In this document: positions 6,635 to 15,438 of the stretch, piece by piece
Position numbering within the stretch: position 1 is the first letter of the stretch
Layout: every line of letters begins with the position of its first letter
NCBI GenBank assembly: GCA_017540815.1
Contig: JAFYAI010000112.1
Span: 1-38,681 of the forward strand
From: Spirochaetales bacterium
GTDB taxonomy: Bacteria; Spirochaetota; GWE2-31-10; MWDO01
Direction: 5' to 3'
Length of the DNA stretch: 38,681 bases
Notes under the pieces: generated by a model
Told to the model about the DNA's origin: nothing
Seen by the model: only the letters and a program-made list of their open reading frames with translations
The model's database searches: none
Translations under genes and position numbers: made by a program

Positions 6635-8692
6635 TTACTTGGTTAAACTTGAGATCTTATCTACGGATGCTTTGATCTCATTGAGGACAGCGAACAGATG
6701 AACTGAGTTATCCTTGATCTGACCTGTAGTATCCGTTACCTGAGCAAGCTGCCGCATAATCGACTCATTCTGAGAGTTTACTTTATCGATAAACTCAGAG
6801 TCCTGTCTTGCACCATCGGTATATGACATTATAACATTGAATACCTGACTGATAAGCCCCTGCGTTGAAGTCGTATTGTTTGTGGCAGTGTTGACTTTGA
6901 TGAGGATGTCACCAAGTGAGCCTGATATATCCTTAGCATAAACACCTGTCTGCTCTGCAAGTTTACGTATCTCCTGAGCAACGACAGCAAATCCTTTGCC
7001 GAACTGACCGGCATGCGATGCTTCGATCGAGGCATTCATAGACAGCAGGTTAGTCTTCTCGGAGATGTCATTGACGAACTGGATCGACTGAGCAATCTCC
7101 GAAGCCGTGTGATTACTATCAGATATAGATGCGACAAGCGTCGTTATTTCTTTTGTACTGTTATTAATACTCGACTCAATCTCTGTCGTTGACTGAACCC
7201 GCTCATTAGTTGAACGGGAGATAGTTCCAAGCGAAGACATAATCTCCGTTACGGATGCAGATGTCTGATTGACTATATCGAACAGGTATTTGATAGACTC
7301 ACTCATCTGGTTGAATCCTACAGTTATCGAACTGATATGCTCCAGGATAACCCCTGCTTCCTCGATGAGACTCTTGCTTACCGAGCGAGCCTTCTCGCCC
7401 TGCTGAGCGATAATGTCACTCTTGAAGTGGATACAGTTATCGGCTTTATTAAGACCGTTATATATAGCGAATGCCATATCCTGACAGGATGTATACCCGC
7501 ACGCACCGCAGTTATACATATCTCTGTCTGTATATTTATCCATAGAATGGAGTATATCAGTCAATTCTGATCTTGAAGGAGTTTTAAGATACCCTGATAC
7601 CGATCGATTGATATATGTCCTGTTATACAGTCCCGACTCCCAGTATGAGTCAAGGATTTTCTTGAGTTTCTTCCTGCCGAAGAATGTCTTGACATTGTAT
7701 TTATCGATCTGCTTATGGATACGCTTACTAATACGGCTCTCCAAAATATCCATCGGCACATTATGCACAGTCGTTCCTGTACCGCCGTTACAGCCTTTCT
7801 CACAATTGAGACAGTCGATCAGTTTGGGGCAGCTGTTCTGTGCAATGGACTGCGGCAGGTCTTTCAGATAAGGATAGATATTCTGAGGACCTTCTGTCTT
7901 ACGAGTCACAGTATGGATGCCGTGAGACTCTCTCGATGCTGTAATGAGCAGTCCTCCCGGAGATGAGAATGCTACACCGCGTTCAGCATCAGGATTATCG
8001 AAATCTGACGGACTGAGAGATGACAGACTGATATTATGTTCTTTGAGATACCGCTCTATCGAAGCGAATATTACATTGTAGTCACCTGTCTTCGTCTCAT
8101 CAAACTCTCGCTTCTTCGCAATACACGGCGATATAAATGCAAACTTATATCCGCGATACTGAGGATAATACCTGCGAACCATCTTCATCGCATGGAGAAC
8201 AGGACTGTCTGCCGGTGCAAGATACGGTATGAGCTCCGGCTGATACAACTCAATATATGTAACTATCGCAGGACATGGCTGTGATACGACGGTTTTGGGA
8301 TTTTTTGCATTCATATATTCGAGGTATGACTTCACAGTCAGTTCTCCGCCGAAACTTACATCAAATACGGCTGCCACACCCATTTTGCGAAGCAGTGTGT
8401 TGATCTTCATATACTGATCAGGGAACTGAGCAGCAACAGACGGAGCTACGAATGCAACTATCTTTTGTTTATGCTCAAGAGCATGTATAAAGTCATCAAA
8501 ATCATCAACAGGCTGTCTTGCTCCCGTGCTGCATGCTGTGATACACTGACCGCAGCCGATACACAGGTCATGATTAAGCCTAATGACATCGCCGCTGCCG
8601 TCGTTGCAATACTTAACTGGACAAACAGCGATACATCTGTGACAGTTGATACACTTACTCTCATCTATACGAATAACAGGTGATAAACTCAC
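6635..8692 (-). CDS. [FeFe]-hydrogenase-like / methyl-accepting chemotaxis fusion protein
   Basis: A 685-residue soluble protein with no membrane segment. In order it has a 2x[4Fe-4S] ferredoxin domain ([24 protein letters not shown]; residues 14-54) and a hydrogenase large-subunit domain (about 75-310). That domain keeps equivalents of the H-cluster cysteines: QPCPA (C140), [10 protein letters not shown] (C190) and [11 protein letters not shown] (294-301). Next is a CGACGYTSC...C iron-sulfur domain near 396-421, then a methyl-accepting signalling domain (about 430-685) with the tip region around [18 protein letters not shown]. The family resembles putative sensory (group C type) [FeFe]-hydrogenases, so it probably senses H2 or redox state and signals to CheA/CheW in the cytoplasm. 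Translation starts at GTG 8692 after AAGGAAA. A catalytic role is not excluded. Confidence 0.85.
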   Translation of the reverse strand: MSLSPVIRIDESKCINCHRCIAVCPVKYCNDGSGDVIRLNHDLCIGCGQCITACSTGARQPVDDFDDFIHALEHKQKIVAFVAPSVAAQFPDQYMKINTLLRKMGVAAVFDVSFGGELTVKSYLEYMNAKNPKTVVSQPCPAIVTYIELYQPELIPYLAPADSPVLHAMKMVRRYYPQYRGYKFAFISPCIAKKREFDETKTGDYNVIFASIERYLKEHNISLSSLSPSDFDNPDAERGVAFSSPGGLLITASRESHGIHTVTRKTEGPQNIYPYLKDLPQSIAQNSCPKLIDCLNCEKGCNGGTGTTVHNVPMDILESRISKRIHKQIDKYNVKTFFGRKKLKKILDSYWESGLYNRTYINRSVSGYLKTPSRSELTDILHSMDKYTDRDMYNCGACGYTSCQDMAFAIYNGLNKADNCIHFKSDIIAQQGEKARSVSKSLIEEAGVILEHISSITVGFNQMSESIKYLFDIVNQTSASVTEIMSSLGTISRSTNERVQSTTEIESSINNSTKEITTLVASISDSNHTASEIAQSIQFVNDISEKTNLLSMNASIEASHAGQFGKGFAVVAQEIRKLAEQTGVYAKDISGSLGDILIKVNTATNNTTSTQGLISQVFNVIMSYTDGARQDSEFIDKVNSQNESIMRQLAQVTDTTGQIKDNSVHLFAVLNEIKASVDKISSLTK

Positions 8693-8757
8693 TTCTATTT
8701 CCTTGTATTATAAAATCTTCTTCATAGTCTATTATATTTTTTTTGCAAACTATATAT

Positions 8758-8787
8758 ATTATAACAAAAACAGAAAAAACAAGTCAA
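8758..8787 (-). promoter_or_regulatory. Sigma-70-type promoter of the hydrogenase-chemoreceptor gene
   Basis: On the minus strand TTGACT (8787-8782), an 18-base spacer and TATAAT (8763-8758) lie upstream of the GTG start at 8692, leaving a leader of about 60 bases that holds the AAGGAAA ribosome site. Confidence 0.7.
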
Positions 8788-8815
8788 GAAAAATTTACAC
8801 TTTTTTTACAGATCA

Positions 8816-9661
8816 TTAATATGATACAAGTATCTCGGTTCGTCGGCTGGCATTCTGATCGATCTGTCCGTTTGCTCCAATAATCGGATTGGCAAATGAC
8901 ATTCCATAATCCTCGATATTTGCCTCATTCACACCGAATTGGTTAATCAAAATATCCTTAATAGTATTTGCTCGCTTCTCAGACAATTCTTTATTGAAGT
9001 CCCAGCTGACCTTACTTGTGTCCGGTTTATATCCGATATAGCTTGAGTCTGTATAGCCGACAACCATGAATTTCGCATATTGTCTGGACTCTTCCGGTAT
9101 AGATGACAGAATTGTGTTAATCTGCTTCATTACTTCCAATGATTCCTGAATGATATACTCTTCGCTGCGGCTTGTGTAGTTGTCGCTGATAGAGTTGGAG
9201 ATCTTGACATATTTGTTGAAACTTCCGTAGTTGAACAGCACCGACGTCTTGAGCTGAATATTCTGAGCCAGTTCTGCTGTCTTCTCATCAGTAAAGTCGA
9301 TCACATTGCCGCTGCCGTATTCATTGGCAGTCTGATTAACATTAGCCTGATCCCAGTTGGACTGACCTGCTCTGTTCTTGATAGCTTTCTTATTCTTGAG
9401 TGACAGGCGATTAACCTCACCGTCGATCAGATCGATCTCATCATCGGTGAGCAGAGTCATATTATTCTTGTCACGAAGATCAATCGTCGTTGTGGTTGTC
9501 GTCGTCGTTGTAGTAGTCGTTGCCTCAGTTGTAGTTGTGGTCGGTTCAGGTTCGTAAACGAACTCTGTCTCTGTTTTCTTGGCACATCCGCCGAATGCAC
9601 TTACCATCAGAATGAACAGCACTCCGGCCAATAATCTTGCTAAATTAGAATTTGTTCTCAT
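8816..9661 (-). CDS. OmpA-domain lipoprotein with polythreonine linker
   Basis: A 281-residue predicted lipoprotein. The signal peptide ends in the lipobox SAFGGC with C26, followed by AKKTETEF. Residues about 41-60 are almost pure threonine, a flexible linker also seen in the lipoprotein at 17821. The C-terminal 130 residues are an OmpA/MotB-type peptidoglycan-binding domain: MVVGYTDSS, LSEKRANTIKDILI, then NASRRTEIL with the conserved N..RR. It probably anchors a membrane to peptidoglycan, in the manner of Pal. GGAGGG precedes the ATG. The threonine codons are mixed ACT/ACA/ACG, so the tract is not a simple identical-triplet repeat. No terminator is clear downstream. Confidence 0.85.
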   Translation of the reverse strand: MRTNSNLARLLAGVLFILMVSAFGGCAKKTETEFVYEPEPTTTTTEATTTTTTTTTTTTIDLRDKNNMTLLTDDEIDLIDGEVNRLSLKNKKAIKNRAGQSNWDQANVNQTANEYGSGNVIDFTDEKTAELAQNIQLKTSVLFNYGSFNKYVKISNSISDNYTSRSEEYIIQESLEVMKQINTILSSIPEESRQYAKFMVVGYTDSSYIGYKPDTSKVSWDFNKELSEKRANTIKDILINQFGVNEANIEDYGMSFANPIIGANGQIDQNASRRTEILVSY

Positions 9662-9733
9662 ATATCCCTCCGAATTTTGAATGTATTATTACAATTATAT
9701 ATTGAATATCGGAAGAAATGAAGAATTTTTAAG

Positions 9734-9763
9734 AAAAAAAGTAGTCCATAAGGACTACTTTTT
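9734..9763 (-). terminator. AGTCC-ATAA-GGACT terminator after the InlB-repeat lipoprotein
   Basis: AAAAAGTAGTCC (9736-9747), loop ATAA (9748-9751), GGACTACTTTTT (9752-9763): a perfect 12-bp stem starting four bases beyond the TAA at 9770-9768. It can act on both strands and contains the exact 12-mer TAGTCCATAAGG at 9742-9753. Confidence 0.88.
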
Positions 9764-9767
9764 GTTG

Positions 9768-12700
9768 TTATGGAGTATTCGGCTTTGCCTTAAACCGGGC
9801 AACGGCACGAAGTGTTGCTGTCGATGTACTATCACCATCAACAGGCTGTCCGCTTGTATCACCAACTCCGAGTATCTTAGGATAACTTCCTCCCTCTCCA
9901 AAAGTTGAAGACCAATGATTAGAGTAGGATTGTATCTCTGAAACAGAGACACCCGGTGACATCTGTGACGACAACGCATTCAGCGAATTATTTATGAGAG
10001 TCAGATTATTTCCAATATTCCTAAGTTCACCCAATGCAGGTATATACCACTTACCGTCTATGCCGTAACCGTCTGAACTCATATCAGCAAATTGCAGCTC
10101 ATTGCATGCCTTGTAAACAGGATAATTATTAATTTCACTGATAATAGATTGATCAGCAGTAAGTTTATTCCAATTTATAAGACCGTCATCTTCGGTTGTA
10201 TCTGATATAGAAACAGGTGAACCGCCAGTACTATTGCTATACCATTGAGATGAATTCTCATTTAAACTAACTATACGATACGGCACTATTGTTCCATTAT
10301 CATTTGTCATATCTAAGGCAACACCTATCGGATTTTTTGCAGTATCAACATCCTTGCTGAAAGTTCCATCCGAATAACAAATATATGCTCTGTCCCATAC
10401 GGCATAAAGAGCAGTATAGTAATCGGAGTCAAATTGCAGCACATTCACCTGAATACTCGCCTCATCAGAGAAGTCTACCGTCAAATCTGTATTCGACTTG
10501 CTCCAGCCTCTGAAAGACCATATTTCCTTAGAATTTGTTTCTGTTCCACTTTTATAAACCCAATTACACTTTGGCAAATTAACAGATTCTTCATTACAAT
10601 CAACAGTAAGATCTGAAGACATATCGCCCGTTATGCTGCCTTGCCCTGTAAACGAATTATCCAAATGAATTGTGTAAAACGACGGAGTACTTCCTGTATT
10701 ATTCGGAGTCCACTTTGCATAGAGTGTAATGGTATCTCCAGGATAAACAGCATGTCCATCTATACCGTTAATCGCATCATCAGTACAATCAGCAGACAAA
10801 TGCCAACCGCCGAAATCATAATACTGCTTCGTTGAAGTTGTCGGAAGAGTTACGCCTGTTCCATAGGTATATTTCTTTACCCAATCTGATGTGTTATCAC
10901 TGCCGCTAAACGGCTGATTGTTCTGATCTTTGTATTCGATAGTCCAAGTTTTCGGCTTCCATACAGGATAGAGATGAACATATCCGCCATCACCAGTCAA
11001 GTCTGTATTGATAGTCATTCCAGAATCAAAAGTCACATCATTTGTGTCGAGATTTATTGTCCAATATAAGAATTCATTACCGTCTTTCAACCATTGACAC
11101 GACTCAAACTCATCATTTGTCACATCTTTATATACCATTTGAATCCTGTTGTTTTCAGAATCCTGATCATTATGATAATAAATAAAGAATTTTGGATTTT
11201 CTGTCCATTGTGCCCACAATGTCACTGTTTCACCAGCAGCCGCTAAATTTACCACGCTTGATTTATCCCAATAGGAATCTCCCTTACCATCTTTACGTGT
11301 ATTCCATCCGACGAAAGAATTATGCCTCATGCTAAATGCACACTCAGGCAAATCAATCGTGACATCACGAGATACATCCATTGGCTCCATTGTTCCATCA
11401 AATTCTGTTCCATTTTCTCCGGCAGAGAATATAATGCGATATGTTCCTTCTGACGGTGTATCAGGTATTGAATCTCCACTATGATTTCCGCCGCCGTTGC
11501 CGCCGGTAATCTCAATCCACTTAGCATAGACAACGGTATCAGCAGAGATACTGTTTGTAAAATCAAATGTTGCATCCAAAGTTTCACCGTTATCAAGAGA
11601 TGTCCACCAGCCTTCAAACTTATAATCAGGTCTGCTCAATCCTGTCAAAGCAGATACAGTATGACCGTTTGCAACATACTTAACAACAATATCTTTATTA
11701 GGAGTTTCAGGATACGGCACAAAGGTAAATGTATAATCATTGCTAAGAGTGATGAAATTAGTAATTTCAGCAGATACACTGCCGTATTTGACTGTCAAAC
11801 TAGATCCATCATGAGCCGCCGTAATAACAGTACCGTCAGACGGAACAGATGTCCAGCCTGTCAAAACTGATGTATATGTATTATTGTCTCCATAACTATA
11901 TGTTCCTTCGACAACTAATCCTTTAAGACTAAATACATCCCCGACATGGTAAACATTCTGATTAATGTCAGCTCCATTCTTTATCTCGATACCCTTCAGA
12001 ATAGGTTTCTTCTCGGCAGGAGCTTCTTCTTCTCCAACATTAATCTTGAATGAATATGTTACACTGCCTTTGCTAATGATGACATCTTTTTGTCCTGAAG
12101 ACAGCGGAACGGTTGACTTAACAGAACCATTCTCATAATATGTTTGGTCACCAATCTTAACTGTAAAGTCACTTTCTGATTTATAGATCTTGTTATTGTC
12201 ACCATCGTAACAGAAGTCACCTTTATAAATCGTAACACCTGCCGTAACAGAATATTCTCCAAGAACTATAAGAGATGAGAAATCGGGCAATGTTCCATAT
12301 TTAACAAAAACAGGCATTCCTGACAATACGGATAATCTTTCAAGAGTCGGTGAGCCGGATGTCATATCTATCTGAGTTGCAGCAGCAGCAGCATCAGCAT
12401 TGTCTAACGCTTTCGGAGTAGCAATATCATCACTCGTGCCGTCTTCGAGGACAACCTGACACGGCTTGCTGAATGTGATCCCAGTGATTGTTGATTTTTT
12501 CAAAACAGTACCGTTGTTATCCTTGGTATCCTTGACTGACAGCTGAACATCATTACCGTCGAGACTAATGCCGTCTTTTATATTAGAGCCTTCTATACTC
12601 AGCAATGTTTTGTCGATAGATACTGACGCAGTCCCGACAGTCGTGTTCTCCAATATTACTTTTGGCGGTGCGGTATATTCAGATTGTGTGTCACCCCGCC

Positions 12701-13142
12701 CGACTATAACATTTCCGTTAGCAGATGATGACAGTCCTGCGATAGTCAGACTGCTCAGAGAAGAGCCTGCTATCTTCAAAGATGAGTTCGTTGTCACCGA
12801 CGCATTTCGCACGGCATCAAGCGTAACGCCGGATGAAATAACATTGAGTGAAGAATTCAAACTAAGGTTGCTTATCGTCAGAGACTTATTGACGGTGGCA
12901 GTCTGCATTTCCGTAGCATCAATTAATAGATACTTACTGTCATTCAGATCAATGCTGCTTCCCTCGTCAGCCATATCTATAGCCATCTGCAGTGATGTGA
13001 TCTTACCGGCAGCGCTGCCGCTGCCGACATCTGCAACAGTCTTAGTCTGATTCGTCATATTAGGATCGTATATACACGATGATACACTCATAATGGCGAA
13101 AACCGCAATTATTACCATTGTCCATGATGTTGATCTGTTCAT
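9768..13142 (-). CDS. Large InlB B-repeat surface lipoprotein with Ig-like and Lcl/DUF1566-type domains
   Basis: A 1124-residue predicted lipoprotein (lipobox VSSC near residue 22). After the signal come about 270 residues of serine/threonine-rich beta repeats, then a bacterial Ig-like segment (LKGIEIKNGADINQNVYHVG). Five InlB/Listeria-Bacteroides repeats follow, each ending in a variant of YAKW, WAQW, YPVW, YAKW or YAVW. The C-terminus resembles the Lcl/DUF1566 domain (GKWYIPALGELRNIG, HWSST, RAVARF). Such proteins are surface adhesins or glycan binders; the ligand is unknown. The start at 13142 is chosen over the in-frame ATG at 13199 because AGAGGAG sits just upstream of it and because it opens the signal peptide directly. 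It has its own promoter and terminator. Confidence 0.8.
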   Translation of the reverse strand: MNRSTSWTMVIIAVFAIMSVSSCIYDPNMTNQTKTVADVGSGSAAGKITSLQMAIDMADEGSSIDLNDSKYLLIDATEMQTATVNKSLTISNLSLNSSLNVISSGVTLDAVRNASVTTNSSLKIAGSSLSSLTIAGLSSSANGNVIVGRGDTQSEYTAPPKVILENTTVGTASVSIDKTLLSIEGSNIKDGISLDGNDVQLSVKDTKDNNGTVLKKSTITGITFSKPCQVVLEDGTSDDIATPKALDNADAAAAATQIDMTSGSPTLERLSVLSGMPVFVKYGTLPDFSSLIVLGEYSVTAGVTIYKGDFCYDGDNNKIYKSESDFTVKIGDQTYYENGSVKSTVPLSSGQKDVIISKGSVTYSFKINVGEEEAPAEKKPILKGIEIKNGADINQNVYHVGDVFSLKGLVVEGTYSYGDNNTYTSVLTGWTSVPSDGTVITAAHDGSSLTVKYGSVSAEITNFITLSNDYTFTFVPYPETPNKDIVVKYVANGHTVSALTGLSRPDYKFEGWWTSLDNGETLDATFDFTNSISADTVVYAKWIEITGGNGGGNHSGDSIPDTPSEGTYRIIFSAGENGTEFDGTMEPMDVSRDVTIDLPECAFSMRHNSFVGWNTRKDGKGDSYWDKSSVVNLAAAGETVTLWAQWTENPKFFIYYHNDQDSENNRIQMVYKDVTNDEFESCQWLKDGNEFLYWTINLDTNDVTFDSGMTINTDLTGDGGYVHLYPVWKPKTWTIEYKDQNNQPFSGSDNTSDWVKKYTYGTGVTLPTTSTKQYYDFGGWHLSADCTDDAINGIDGHAVYPGDTITLYAKWTPNNTGSTPSFYTIHLDNSFTGQGSITGDMSSDLTVDCNEESVNLPKCNWVYKSGTETNSKEIWSFRGWSKSNTDLTVDFSDEASIQVNVLQFDSDYYTALYAVWDRAYICYSDGTFSKDVDTAKNPIGVALDMTNDNGTIVPYRIVSLNENSSQWYSNSTGGSPVSISDTTEDDGLINWNKLTADQSIISEINNYPVYKACNELQFADMSSDGYGIDGKWYIPALGELRNIGNNLTLINNSLNALSSQMSPGVSVSEIQSYSNHWSSTFGEGGSYPKILGVGDTSGQPVDGDSTSTATLRAVARFKAKPNTP

Positions 13143-13190
13143 ACACTCACTCCTCTTCCATTCATTAGCCAACAGGAATATATCTATCTT

Positions 13191-13219
13191 ATTATACAAT
13201 ATATTTTTATATATTTCAA
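13191..13219 (-). promoter_or_regulatory. Promoter of the InlB-repeat lipoprotein
   Basis: On the minus strand TTGAAA (13219-13214), 17 bases, TATAAT (13196-13191). It lies about 50 bases before the ATG at 13142 and overlaps the upstream in-frame ATG at 13199, which therefore should not be transcribed. Confidence 0.7.
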
Positions 13220-13242
13220 TTTTTATTATAAAAAAATTTATT

Positions 13243-14250
13243 TTATCTCAGTCCTGCCAGTTTCATCCCTTCGTCGGTAATATCGGAGATCCTGATCGAG
13301 TTCAGATATTCTTCTGTCATTATATAATGATACGCCCTGACAAGGATGTCATGACCTATCTCGTCTTTCAGATAATTGCTCATCGCCGTAAGGATCCGTC
13401 TGCGTCCGGTCAGTTCGCCCCTGTAATGCTCCAGATTGAGATAATTCCACATCACTTCATAGTAGAGCGATCCGTCTTCATTTTGGAAATACCCGTATCC
13501 GTTCATATCCGAGTTATCTCCGTTAGCGATAGTCCTCGGAGACGGATTATCCGCCGAAGTGCCGAGCAGCACAAACGGTCCGTCACACAGTCCGCTCTCT
13601 GCAGAATGGCATCTCCCGTCTGAGTCACTCTCGCAGACAATATCGCCTTTATGAAACGGATGCGGGATCGCAAACCACATCCCGTCAAACGACTCAAGAT
13701 ATACCGTCTCGTCAGGCTTCGGCAGCAGAGTCGTGCCTGCATCGATAGTCAGCACACGCTGCTGCGTATCGAATGTGAATATCATATATTCGTCGGGATT
13801 GGACAGCACCTGCCGTTTGACCTGCACGGCTGTAATGTCGTTATCCGCGGTGAAGTCTCTCTCTGCATCAGCCCATGCCGCATCAAATGCCGGGAAAGCT
13901 CTATCCCAATCATTATACCATTCCCGATAATGTCTGCTGTATGACCGCAGGAAATACACTGCATCATTATGATCGAAGAACCGCTCCGACAAGCGATCTT
14001 CGACAGCCATATAGTCCATAAGGAACTTATGCAGACTTGGGAATCCTGCACAGTTGAATCTCTTAGGTATATCCTCGTCAGGCATAGTGCGGATAATCTG
14101 ATCCCATGCAGAGTGCTTGTCCTGCATAGTCACATCAAGCCGACGACAGTTATATATCACCCACGCAGTCTCTGTCGGTGTGAATTGATAATCGATTTTT
14201 TGCAGATATTCTCTAATATCCGAAGAATTTATAAAATCATAAATATTCAT
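13243..14250 (-). CDS. Protein of unknown function (335 residues)
   Basis: I do not recognise a family by name. There is no signal peptide or membrane segment, so it is probably cytoplasmic. The N-terminal half is helical and rich in aromatic and acidic residues (YQFTPTETAWVIYNC, HYREWYNDWDRAF). The middle is beta-rich (MIFTFDTQQRVLTID, FAIPHPFHKGDIV), and the C-terminus is helical again. The FTPTETAWVIYNCR...AWDQIIRTMPD pattern recalls uncharacterised proteins in gut Firmicutes, from memory only. It has a good promoter and an AAGGAG site at correct spacing to ATG 14250. One TAGTCCATAAGG copy lies inside at 14012, encoding LMDY. It stands alone between the large lipoprotein and tRNA-Leu. Confidence 0.75.
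   Translation of the reverse strand: MNIYDFINSSDIREYLQKIDYQFTPTETAWVIYNCRRLDVTMQDKHSAWDQIIRTMPDEDIPKRFNCAGFPSLHKFLMDYMAVEDRLSERFFDHNDAVYFLRSYSRHYREWYNDWDRAFPAFDAAWADAERDFTADNDITAVQVKRQVLSNPDEYMIFTFDTQQRVLTIDAGTTLLPKPDETVYLESFDGMWFAIPHPFHKGDIVCESDSDGRCHSAESGLCDGPFVLLGTSADNPSPRTIANGDNSDMNGYGYFQNEDGSLYYEVMWNYLNLEHYRGELTGRRRILTAMSNYLKDEIGHDILVRAYHYIMTEEYLNSIRISDITDEGMKLAGLR
14012..14023. repeat. Intragenic TAGTCCATAAGG copy (single)
   Basis: An exact 12-mer in the unknown gene at 13243-14250, encoding LMDY on the minus strand. The second palindrome arm is absent (AACTT follows). Confidence 0.85.
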
Positions 14251-14268
14251 TGTCGCTCCTTGTTAGAC

Positions 14269-14296
14269 ATTATAGCACAATTAATTATTTTTTCAA
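14269..14296 (-). promoter_or_regulatory. Promoter of the unknown 335-residue gene
   Basis: On the minus strand TTGAAA (14296-14291), 16 bases, TATAAT (14274-14269), followed by AAGGAG and the ATG at 14250. Confidence 0.7.
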
Positions 14297-14341
14297 TAAA
14301 AAATCGTATACGCGGCAGGAGACTATTTTTTCATATTTTTC

Positions 14342-14370
14342 TTGACTTTTCCTAAAAAAAAGTATATTAT
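14342..14370 (+). promoter_or_regulatory. Promoter of tRNA-Leu
   Basis: TTGACT at 14342-14347, a 17-base spacer, TATTAT at 14365-14370, 15 bases before the mature tRNA 5' end. Confidence 0.7.
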
Positions 14371-14385
14371 ACTTTCATATCAAAT

Positions 14386-14469
14386 GCCGGTGTGATGGAA
14401 TTGGTAGACGTGCTAGACTCAAAATCTTGTGAGGTTCCCCTCGTGGCGGTTCGAGTCCGCCCACCGGCA
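14386..14469 (+). tRNA. tRNA-Leu (anticodon CAA)
   Basis: An 84-base type-II tRNA. The acceptor arms GCCGGTG (14386-14392) and CACCGGC (14462-14468) pair fully, with discriminator A at 14469. The anticodon loop CTCAAAA gives anticodon CAA at 14420-14422, reading UUG. The long variable arm GAGG-TTCC-CCTC marks a leucine or serine tRNA, and the T arm is GGCGG-TTCGAGT-CCGCC. The anticodon stem has one T.T mismatch. The 3' CCA is not encoded. It has its own promoter and a hairpin terminator. Confidence 0.95.
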
Positions 14470-14501
14470 ATTCACGATTCTGAAGCATAGTTTTTTTAAA
14501 A

Positions 14502-14528
14502 ATGTTGACATTAGTCAGCATTTTTTTT
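14502..14528 (+). terminator. Hairpin with T-run between tRNA-Leu and ispH
   Basis: ATGTTGAC (14502-14509), loop ATTA, GTCAGCAT (14514-14521) with one G.T pair, then TTTTTTTT. This is a typical intrinsic terminator for the tRNA, but it ends just seven bases before the ispH Shine-Dalgarno at 14535-14539. ispH therefore depends on read-through or on a promoter I cannot place. Confidence 0.75.
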
Positions 14529-14544
14529 ATTTACAGGAGCGGCG

Positions 14545-15399
14545 ATGAGACAAATCATATTATCCGATAAATGCGGTTTCTGCATGGGTGTCAAGAACGC
14601 TTTCAACAAATCATTGGAATGCAGTACAAAGATGCAACATATATGCTGCTACGGAGAGATAGTCCACAATAAATTTGCTCTGCAGCAGCTCACAGACCGC
14701 AATATCACTGTTGAGAATGACATCAACCGCATTATTGCTTCGCCAGACATTGAGAATGTTATAATCCGTGCTCACGGCATTCCACCGAACGAAGAGCAGC
14801 GGCTGCATCAGACTAAGAATGTCATAGACCTCACCTGTCCCAATGTCAAGAAAGTTCAGAACCTCGCCCAAAATCTTGCAGAGCGGGATTTCTTCATTAT
14901 AATACTCGGCAAAGTCAATCATCCCGAGATCAAAGGGATCTGCGGCTACTGCGAGGGACATTATATCGTTGTCCGCAGCCTGTCGGAGCTGGAAGCCAAC
15001 TCGGCGATGCTTCACAATTGTGAGAGATTGGCATTCATCTCGCAGACTACGGCTAATTATAAGGACTTCGACAGCATCGCCGGATACTTAGCGACTCACT
15101 ATCCGAATACGGAAATTCACAGGACACTGTGCCATGCTCCGATAGCTATACAGAACGCTTCAACAGAATTGGCTAAGCGTGTCGATATTATGATCATCAT
15201 CGGAGACAGGCAGAGTGCCAACACTGCTACACTGTATAATCTCTGCTGCGAACACTGCCGCACATTTTTCGCAGAAACTCCGGCTGATTTGTCTGGTATT
15301 GATTGGACAGGCGTTGAACGGATCGGGATTTCAGCCGGCAGTTCTACGCCTGAGAGCCAGATTATGCGGATACGGGAATATCTTGATAATATTCAGTGA
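14545..15399 (+). CDS. ispH: 4-hydroxy-3-methylbut-2-enyl diphosphate reductase (IspH/LytB)
   Basis: A 284-residue [4Fe-4S] enzyme catalysing the last step of the MEP isoprenoid pathway (HMBPP to IPP and DMAPP). The cluster cysteines are at C13 (CGFCMGV), C98 (DLTCPNV) and C196 (TLCHAPI). Substrate-site histidines are H41 (GEIVHN), H77 (IRAHGIPP) and H126 (GKVNHPEIKG), with the acid E128 next to the last; SQTT and GISAGSSTPES also match the family. AGGAG at 14535-14539 fits the ATG at 14545. Length is slightly shorter than the usual 300-320. It follows tRNA-Leu and its hairpin and converges on the 5-FCL gene through a shared terminator. This implies use of the MEP rather than the mevalonate pathway. 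Confidence 0.95.
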   Translation: MRQIILSDKCGFCMGVKNAFNKSLECSTKMQHICCYGEIVHNKFALQQLTDRNITVENDINRIIASPDIENVIIRAHGIPPNEEQRLHQTKNVIDLTCPNVKKVQNLAQNLAERDFFIIILGKVNHPEIKGICGYCEGHYIVVRSLSELEANSAMLHNCERLAFISQTTANYKDFDSIAGYLATHYPNTEIHRTLCHAPIAIQNASTELAKRVDIMIIIGDRQSANTATLYNLCCEHCRTFFAETPADLSGIDWTGVERIGISAGSSTPESQIMRIREYLDNIQ

Positions 15400-15428
15400 A
15401 AAACAGTCCGTAAGGACTTTTTTTTCAC
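15396..15428. terminator. Bidirectional terminator between ispH and 5-FCL, AGTCC-GTAA-GGACT variant
   Basis: GTGAAAAACAGTCC (15396-15409), loop GTAA, GGACTTTTTTTTCAC (15414-15428). It overlaps the ispH TGA in its left arm and serves both convergent genes. It is the only family member with G instead of A at the first loop position. Confidence 0.85.
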
Positions 15429-15438
15429 GCGGCTGTTT

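Noticed and set aside
9484..9543. Triplet repeat as a phase-variation tract
   Set aside because: The threonine codons are mixed and the repeat is in whole codons, so slippage would change linker length but not the reading frame; there is no evidence of switching.
12568..13050. 160-codon plus-strand open frame
   Set aside because: It is the reverse strand of the Ser/Thr-rich part of the InlB-repeat lipoprotein and has no features of its own.
14505..14533. TTGACA...TATTTA as the ispH promoter
   Set aside because: The -10 is poor and a start from it would leave out the Shine-Dalgarno at 14535-14539.
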